Below are positions 6,505 through 10,136 of a stretch of 10,136 bases of DNA, in pieces. The notes below the pieces were generated by a model. The model was not told where the DNA came from, did no database searches, and saw nothing but the letters and a program-made list of their open reading frames with translations. Each line of letters starts with the position of its first letter. The stretch's first letter is position 1. Origin of the DNA: Clostridium sp. CAG:411 (GTDB lineage Bacteria > Bacillota > Clostridia > Lachnospirales > Lachnospiraceae); contig FR899659.1 of the NCBI GenBank assembly GCA_000437275.1, positions 9,086-19,221 of the forward strand. Reading direction: 5' to 3'. A program made the translations under genes and the position numbers.

Positions 6505-6554
6505 TGCATTAACAAAGTGTACAAGAAAAGATGCAAAAAAGAGGAGGATTTTTT

Positions 6555-7166
6555 ATGAGACAAGGAATTAAAAAGAAAATTACAGCATTAACGATTACCA
6601 GTGCTATGGTGGCAGCAACTTTAGGAGGCGGTAATTTCGCATTTGCGGCAAAGAATCAGCCACAAAATGAAGGACAAAGACCAACTGTTGCCACTGGTTC
6701 TTCTATCGGAGTAATCGGAGAAAAGCCAAATAAAAAGCCAGTAACCCCAGGAGCAATCGACGCAAAACCAGATAAGAAAAATGATGAAAATAAGCCATCA
6801 GAAGGCAATAATGATATAAAAGAACCAGTGACACCTGGAGCAGTTACAGCAAAGCCAGAACCAGCAAATACTGCTAAGAGAAAAGTACCTAAAAAGGTAA
6901 AAGTAAAAAAAGCAAGAAAGACTGTAAAGAATAAAATTCAGATTACATTGGATGGAACAAATGTATGGTCAAAACCTAGTGTAACGGTAAAAACGGCTAC
7001 AGGAAAATCTGTAAAAACAAGTATCGTAAAAAAAGGTAAAAACAGTTGTGTGTTAAAAACAAAGAAACAGTTAAGCAAGGGAACATATACCATAAAAATA
7101 AAAGGTGTAAAGGTAAAAGGTGAAACAAAATACGAGACAATTACTACGAAAGTAAAAGTAAAATAA
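6555..7166 (+). CDS. Secreted lysine-rich protein with VTPGA linker repeats and a C-terminal beta-rich domain, function unknown
   Basis: I do not recognise a named family. The 203-residue product begins with a clear signal peptide (basic MRQGIKKK, hydrophobic stretch, likely cleavage after FAFA at about residue 31). A disordered linker follows to about residue 108, with PVTPGAI at 62-68 and PVTPGAV at 91-97 (29-residue period) and many Lys, Pro, Asp and Glu. The last 90 residues are extremely lysine-rich but alternate polar and valine, isoleucine or threonine, as in an Ig-like beta sandwich, and contain one cysteine (C165). There is no sortase motif, so it is secreted or held to the wall by charge. 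ATG 6555 is chosen because GAGGAGGA (6541-6548) lies six bases upstream; ATG 6531 would put that SD inside the gene. The VTPGA motif resembles the VTGGA repeats of the surface protein at 9593. Confidence 0.85.
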   Translation: MRQGIKKKITALTITSAMVAATLGGGNFAFAAKNQPQNEGQRPTVATGSSIGVIGEKPNKKPVTPGAIDAKPDKKNDENKPSEGNNDIKEPVTPGAVTAKPEPANTAKRKVPKKVKVKKARKTVKNKIQITLDGTNVWSKPSVTVKTATGKSVKTSIVKKGKNSCVLKTKKQLSKGTYTIKIKGVKVKGETKYETITTKVKVK

Positions 7167-7184
7167 TAAAGTGGGAGGACTTTT

Positions 7185-7688
7185 ATGAAAAAAACGTTAA
7201 TTGTAGTAGATATGCAAAAGGATTTTATTGATGGTTCATTAGGCACAAAGGAGGCACAGGCAATTGTTGGTCCTGTAAAGCAAAAGATTAAAGAATATAA
7301 AGAGCGTGGAGATGAAATTATTTTTACCAGAGATACACATCAAAAAAATTATTTGGAGACAAATGAGGGGAAACATCTTCCAGTTGAACATTGCATAGAG
7401 GGAACAGATGGATGGAAGATTCCAGAACAGTTGCAGGTTCCAGGTGCAATTTATATAGATAAGCCAAGTTTTGGTTATATGAATTGGAGTGAGTATCAGT
7501 TAGAAGAGGTAGAAATTGTTGGGCTTTGTACAGATATTTGTGTGGTATCAAATGCCTTGATTATCAAAGCAACCTATCCTGAAATTCGGGTTGCCATTGA
7601 TGCCAGATGTTGTGCAGGTGTTACACCGGAAAGCCATCAGGCGGCATTGACTACGATGAAGATGTGTCAAATTGATGTGATGGAGTAA
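7185..7688 (+). CDS. Small cysteine hydrolase of the isochorismatase/nicotinamidase family
   Basis: The 167-residue product has the complete catalytic set of this superfamily: D9 in VVDMQKDF, K93 in YIDKPSF, and C119 in the GLCTDICV motif. D50 and H52 (TRDTH) with H69 (PVEHCIEGT) match the metal-binding residues and PVHC-like motif of PncA nicotinamidases. A role in converting nicotinamide to nicotinate for NAD salvage is therefore likely, although the protein is shorter than most PncA proteins and other amidase substrates are possible. It is cytoplasmic, with no signal peptide. The ATG has GGGAGG at 7172-7177, and the gene starts 18 bases after the stop of the secreted lysine-rich protein, so the two are probably co-transcribed even though no functional link is evident. 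A terminator follows at 7725-7772. Confidence 0.9.
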   Translation: MKKTLIVVDMQKDFIDGSLGTKEAQAIVGPVKQKIKEYKERGDEIIFTRDTHQKNYLETNEGKHLPVEHCIEGTDGWKIPEQLQVPGAIYIDKPSFGYMNWSEYQLEEVEIVGLCTDICVVSNALIIKATYPEIRVAIDARCCAGVTPESHQAALTTMKMCQIDVME

Positions 7689-7724
7689 ATTAAAATGGAT
7701 AAGACTTCTTTATAAGAAAATAAG

Positions 7725-7772
7725 AGAAACTGTTTTGGTATGTTTTACATAGCAGAAGCAGTTTCTTTTTTT
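7725..7772 (+). terminator. Intrinsic terminator after the cysteine hydrolase gene
   Basis: Bases 7725-7736 (AGAAACTGTTTT) pair with 7755-7766, perfect over the outer eight base pairs and with two G-U pairs further in. The loop is 18 bases and seven T follow at 7766-7772. It lies 36 bases after the stop codon. Confidence 0.85.
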
Positions 7773-7788
7773 ATAAAGGAAAATTAGT

Positions 7789-7812
7789 CTTGTAGAAGAA
7801 TGCGTCTACAAG
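7789..7812 (+). repeat. Perfect 8-bp inverted repeat with 8-base loop in the gene-free leader region
   Basis: CTTGTAGA at 7789-7796 and TCTACAAG at 7805-7812 are exact reverse complements around AGAATGCG. There is no T tract, so it is not a terminator. It could be an RNA hairpin in a leader or a protein-binding dyad: TTGTAG (7791-7796) and TATAGT (7817-7822) would make a promoter with a long 20-base spacer around it. Confidence 0.45.
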
Positions 7813-7844
7813 GGTGTATAGTTCGCAGCTAGGTAGTGGATTTC

Positions 7845-7888
7845 AAAGACTATGAGAAATACGTTTTACGGGTTTCTTATAGTTTTTT
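7845..7888 (+). terminator. Strong T-tailed hairpin in the leader of the surface-protein genes, possible attenuator
   Basis: Bases 7849-7859 (ACTATGAGAAA) pair with 7873-7883 over 11 bp with one G-U pair; CG at 7862-7863 pairs with CG at 7869-7870 around a five-base loop. The outer AAAG (7845-7848) can also pair with the T tract, which is six T at 7883-7888. It lies only about 75 bases after the previous gene's own terminator, with no gene between. The left arm ACTAT (7849-7853) can instead pair with ATAGT at 7818-7822, an antiterminator-type arrangement. Confidence 0.7.
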
Positions 7889-7929
7889 GCATAACATAAG
7901 TGGTTTAGGTTTACCCAAAATAAAAAAGG

Positions 7930-7960
7930 AATCATGTTCAACAGGAAAATGTGATTTTTT
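7930..7960 (+). terminator. Weaker second T-tailed hairpin before the surface-protein genes
   Basis: AATCATGTT (7930-7938) pairs with AATGTGATT (7948-7956), nine base pairs of which two are G-U, with a nine-base loop and six T at 7955-7960. The rest of the stretch up to 8082 is AT-rich with a poor A/T-only hairpin at 7980-8000 and TTGACA at 8034-8039. I could not find a good -10 at the right distance from that TTGACA. Confidence 0.35.
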
Positions 7961-8082
7961 CGCTCCATTAAAAAATTTAAAAAAAGTTGTAGCTTTTTTT
8001 CTTGTTCATTTGTGTTTGTTATGAAATGGGAAATTGACAATGTAACTGTCTATTTCAAAAAAAGAAAGAGGAGAAAAAAATT

Positions 8083-9591
8083 ATGAAAAAGAAACAAAGA
8101 AAAGTAGTGTTGTTTGGTGCAATGCTAGCAATGGTAATAGGAGTGCTTGGTATATATCCATTGCATACACAGGCGAGAACGGGAGTTAAATTCATACAGT
8201 TAAATATGACAAAAAAAGCAATGTATGTGAATCAAAGTATGAACTTAAAAGTAAAAAGGGTTACACCAAGTAGGGCATCGGCGGCAGTGATTTGGTCAAC
8301 TTCAAATAAAAATGTTGCAACAGTTACACAGAATGGAACGGTTACAGCAAAAAATGTTGGAACTGCAAAAATCAAAGCAGTCAGTAAAAACAATAGAAAT
8401 GTAAAGGCACAGTGTACGATTACGGTAACACAAAATGGAGCTGTAAAACATTCTGGAAGTTATAAAAAAGTAAGTTGGAAGATTTATGAAAACGGATTGC
8501 TTGATGTAAAAGGAAGTGGATCGTTAGCAAAGGATAATTATAATTGTGGATGGTTTGCCTATAGAAGAGACATTACCAGTGCAAGATTACAACTAAAGAA
8601 TACAAAAAATCTTTCTAATGTATTTTCAAAATTCTATTTTTTAAAAAGAGTGGATTTGCGTGATTTGGATACATCTAAAGTAAAAAATATGCAAGGAATG
8701 TTTAAGGGATGTATTAGTTTGGAACATATAGATGTAAGCAAATTTGATACATCAAATGTGGTAAATATGACTGAGATGTTTTCAGATTGTAGAAGTTTAA
8801 AATGTATAGATGTAAGTAAATTTGACACCTCTAAGGTTAAAAATATGCAAGGAATGTTTTATAATTGTGTAAGCTTAGAAACTTTGGATTTAAGTGCCTG
8901 GAATACAGAACAATTAAAGATTATGGGTTCTGTCGAGGATGAAACAAATGATTATTCTTGTTTGGGTGATGGGGAGTTTACGGAGTTCTATACCTATGGA
9001 ATGTTTTCTAATTGTAAAAGTCTAAAAGAAATTAATTTATCCAATTTTAACACATCAAATGTAACACGAATGGGTTATCTGTTTAATGGTTGCAGAAATC
9101 TAAAAAAAATTGATTTGTCAAGCTTTGATACGGCAAATGTACACTCTATGTCGGGGATGTTTAAAGGTTGTAAAAATTTGCAAGCCATAGATGTAAGTAA
9201 ATTTAATACATCCAATGTATATCGTATGAATTATATGTTTTTCAATTGTGAAAAGTTAAAGGAAATCAATATAAGCAATTTTAATACTAAAAAAGTGTAT
9301 GGTGTAGAAGGTATGTTTTATGGTTGCAAGGAGATAAAAATATTGGACTTAAGCAACCTTGATTTTTCTAATGTTAGAGTGCAGGATTACGGAGAATGTA
9401 ACTTGATTGATGGATGCAAAAATCTGCAAACAGTATTAACACCTCAAGCGACATGTGGGAGTAAAATTAATTTTACTTCAGAATATTATTGGGTAGATGC
9501 GCAAGGAAAAGAATATGTGACTTTTCCTCAAAAGGCAACAGAAAGTGTTACTTTAAATAGAGGAAGAGAACAGAAAAAGAAGGGAGTATAA
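8083..9591 (+). CDS. Secreted surface protein: Big_2-like domain plus 26-residue DUF285/BspA-type repeats
   Basis: The 502-residue product starts with a signal peptide (KKKQRK, hydrophobic core, likely cleavage after HTQA near residue 31). Residues 36-115 form a Big_2-type Ig-like domain (WSTSNKNVATV, NGTVTAKNVGTAKIKA). At 124-145 is a short module with SGSYK, W132 and ENGLLDVKG. From about 195 to 440 there are roughly eight units of 26 residues, pattern FDTSNVxxMxxMFxxCxxLKxIDLS, for example starting at 221, 247, 322, 348, 374 and 400. Such repeats occur in surface proteins of gut and oral bacteria and serve adhesion or ligand binding. The fourth unit carries an acidic insertion at about 284-304. 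There is no LPxTG or membrane anchor; the end is basic (GREQKKKGV). AGGAG at 8069-8073 serves the ATG. The next, related gene starts one base after the stop. Confidence 0.9.
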   Translation: MKKKQRKVVLFGAMLAMVIGVLGIYPLHTQARTGVKFIQLNMTKKAMYVNQSMNLKVKRVTPSRASAAVIWSTSNKNVATVTQNGTVTAKNVGTAKIKAVSKNNRNVKAQCTITVTQNGAVKHSGSYKKVSWKIYENGLLDVKGSGSLAKDNYNCGWFAYRRDITSARLQLKNTKNLSNVFSKFYFLKRVDLRDLDTSKVKNMQGMFKGCISLEHIDVSKFDTSNVVNMTEMFSDCRSLKCIDVSKFDTSKVKNMQGMFYNCVSLETLDLSAWNTEQLKIMGSVEDETNDYSCLGDGEFTEFYTYGMFSNCKSLKEINLSNFNTSNVTRMGYLFNGCRNLKKIDLSSFDTANVHSMSGMFKGCKNLQAIDVSKFNTSNVYRMNYMFFNCEKLKEINISNFNTKKVYGVEGMFYGCKEIKILDLSNLDFSNVRVQDYGECNLIDGCKNLQTVLTPQATCGSKINFTSEYYWVDAQGKEYVTFPQKATESVTLNRGREQKKKGV

Positions 9592-9592
9592 A

Positions 9593-10136
9593 ATGAAAGA
9601 AAAGTTAAAAAAGATAGGAATAGGAATACTTGTCGGGGTATTAATATGTGGGAATAGTTCTTATGCATCAATTGGTGTGAAAGCACAAGTGCAACAAGAT
9701 AGTGCAACGGGGAATGGAATAGGAGAAGAAAATCAAGGTAGTGTAACAGGAGGTGCAATAGTAGAAGGAAATCAGGAAAGCGTAACGGGAACCAGTGAAA
9801 TAGGTGAGAAAAATGAGGAAACTGTAACAGGCTCTGCGCTTTATTCTGGAAGTTATAAAGAAACAAAATGGACCATTTATGAGAGTGGGCTGTTAGAAGT
9901 GACAGGAACTGGTGAGATGTATGAAGCTCCGAAGGAGAATGAGAATAAAAATAAAACGCCATGGAGTGCATATGCAGATAGTATTACAAATGCAAAAATA
10001 GAGGTTACAGGAGCAAATAATTTATCGTATCTATTTGCTGGTCTTAAAAATTTGGATGAAGTGGATCTTAGTAGATTGGATACTTCAAATGCAACTACGA
10101 TGGAAAGAATGGTTTGTGTCAAGTATTCATTGGCAC
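9593..10136 (+). CDS. Second surface/secreted protein with VTGGA linker and DUF285-type repeats (3' end outside window)
   Basis: The first 181 residues are visible. A signal peptide (KEKLKK, IGIGILVGVLICG, cleavage near SYA at about 25) is followed by four linker units: SATGNGIGEENQG, SVTGGAIVEGNQE, SVTGTSEIGEKNEE and TVTGSAL, a 13-14 residue period. Residues 85-108 repeat the module of the upstream protein, with SGSYK, W93, IYESGLLEV and GTG. After a WSAYADSITNAKIEV segment the first repeat of the DUF285 type begins (LDEVDLSRLDTSNATTMERM, 154-173), so more units are expected beyond the window. The ATG at 9593 is one base after the upstream stop, and AAGGGAG at 9579-9585 is its SD, so both proteins are made from one transcript. 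It lacks the Big_2-like domain of its neighbour. Function is probably the same class of adhesion or surface role. Confidence 0.85.
   Translation, partial: MKEKLKKIGIGILVGVLICGNSSYASIGVKAQVQQDSATGNGIGEENQGSVTGGAIVEGNQESVTGTSEIGEKNEETVTGSALYSGSYKETKWTIYESGLLEVTGTGEMYEAPKENENKNKTPWSAYADSITNAKIEVTGANNLSYLFAGLKNLDEVDLSRLDTSNATTMERMVCVKYSLA

Noticed and set aside
6531..6554. Upstream ATG for the lysine-rich secreted protein
   Set aside because: It would place the strong SD GAGGAGGA inside the gene and put extra polar residues before the signal peptide; ATG 6555 fits better.
7861..7890. Possible LytTR-like pair (TACGTTTTACG and ATAGTTTTTTG) before the surface genes
   Set aside because: The spacing is 19 bases, the halves match poorly, and the bases are better explained as arms and T tail of the hairpin at 7849-7888.
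7836..8024. 62-codon + strand ORF starting with GTG
   Set aside because: It spans the T-tailed hairpin at 7849-7888 and the second one at 7930-7960, and lacks a usable SD.
8640..9360. Regular DNA repeats resembling a CRISPR or tandem array
   Set aside because: They are in-frame protein repeats of 26 codons that differ in sequence from unit to unit; there are no spacers.
9528..10122. Two long - strand ORFs over the end of the window
   Set aside because: They are shadows of the two surface-protein genes, whose + strand frames have signal peptides and recognisable repeats.

Overview
The window reads as part of a low-GC Firmicutes chromosome, most likely a gut-type Clostridia member of the Lachnospiraceae. 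This is an inference from several things seen here: AT-rich DNA, strong GGAGG-type ribosome binding sites, T-tailed hairpin terminators, a clostridial-style agr locus, and secreted proteins with VTGGA/VTPGA linkers, Big_2-like domains and 26-residue surface repeats. All genes I accept lie on the + strand.

Layout. (1) 1-372: the tail of a Lys/Thr/Pro-rich, probably exported protein, closed by a terminator at 444-488. (2) 638-3786: a complete peptide quorum-sensing (agr) locus in the order regulator, kinase, AgrB, AgrD. It starts with a direct-repeat LytTR-type box and promoter, has a second repeat pair and a near-consensus promoter in front of agrB, and ends in a strong terminator. The agrD gene is only 46 codons long and encodes a peptide with a predicted five-residue ring, CRGFL. 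(3) 3881-6397: a promoter with a dyad over its -10 region, followed by two overlapping pyridoxal-phosphate enzymes of sulfur amino acid metabolism, a cystathionine gamma-synthase/lyase-type enzyme and a MalY/PatB-type C-S lyase. (4) 6555-7688: a secreted lysine-rich protein and a small nicotinamidase-like cysteine hydrolase, closed by a terminator. (5) 7773-8082: a gene-free stretch with a perfect hairpin, a strong T-tailed hairpin whose left arm can pair alternatively upstream, and a weaker third hairpin. (6) 8083-10136: two back-to-back surface or secreted proteins with 26-residue (DUF285/BspA-like) repeats, the second running off the window.

How the parts may work together. AgrB should cut and cyclise AgrD, the cyclic peptide should be sensed outside by the AgrC-like kinase, and the phosphorylated LytTR regulator should bind the repeat boxes and drive its own locus. 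Whether the neighbouring surface-protein and sulfur genes belong to that regulon is not shown by the sequence; I see no convincing LytTR box pair in front of them. The least explained pieces are the ring sequence of the AgrD peptide, the opposite-strand repeat pair before agrB, and the attenuator-like leader before the surface-protein pair.
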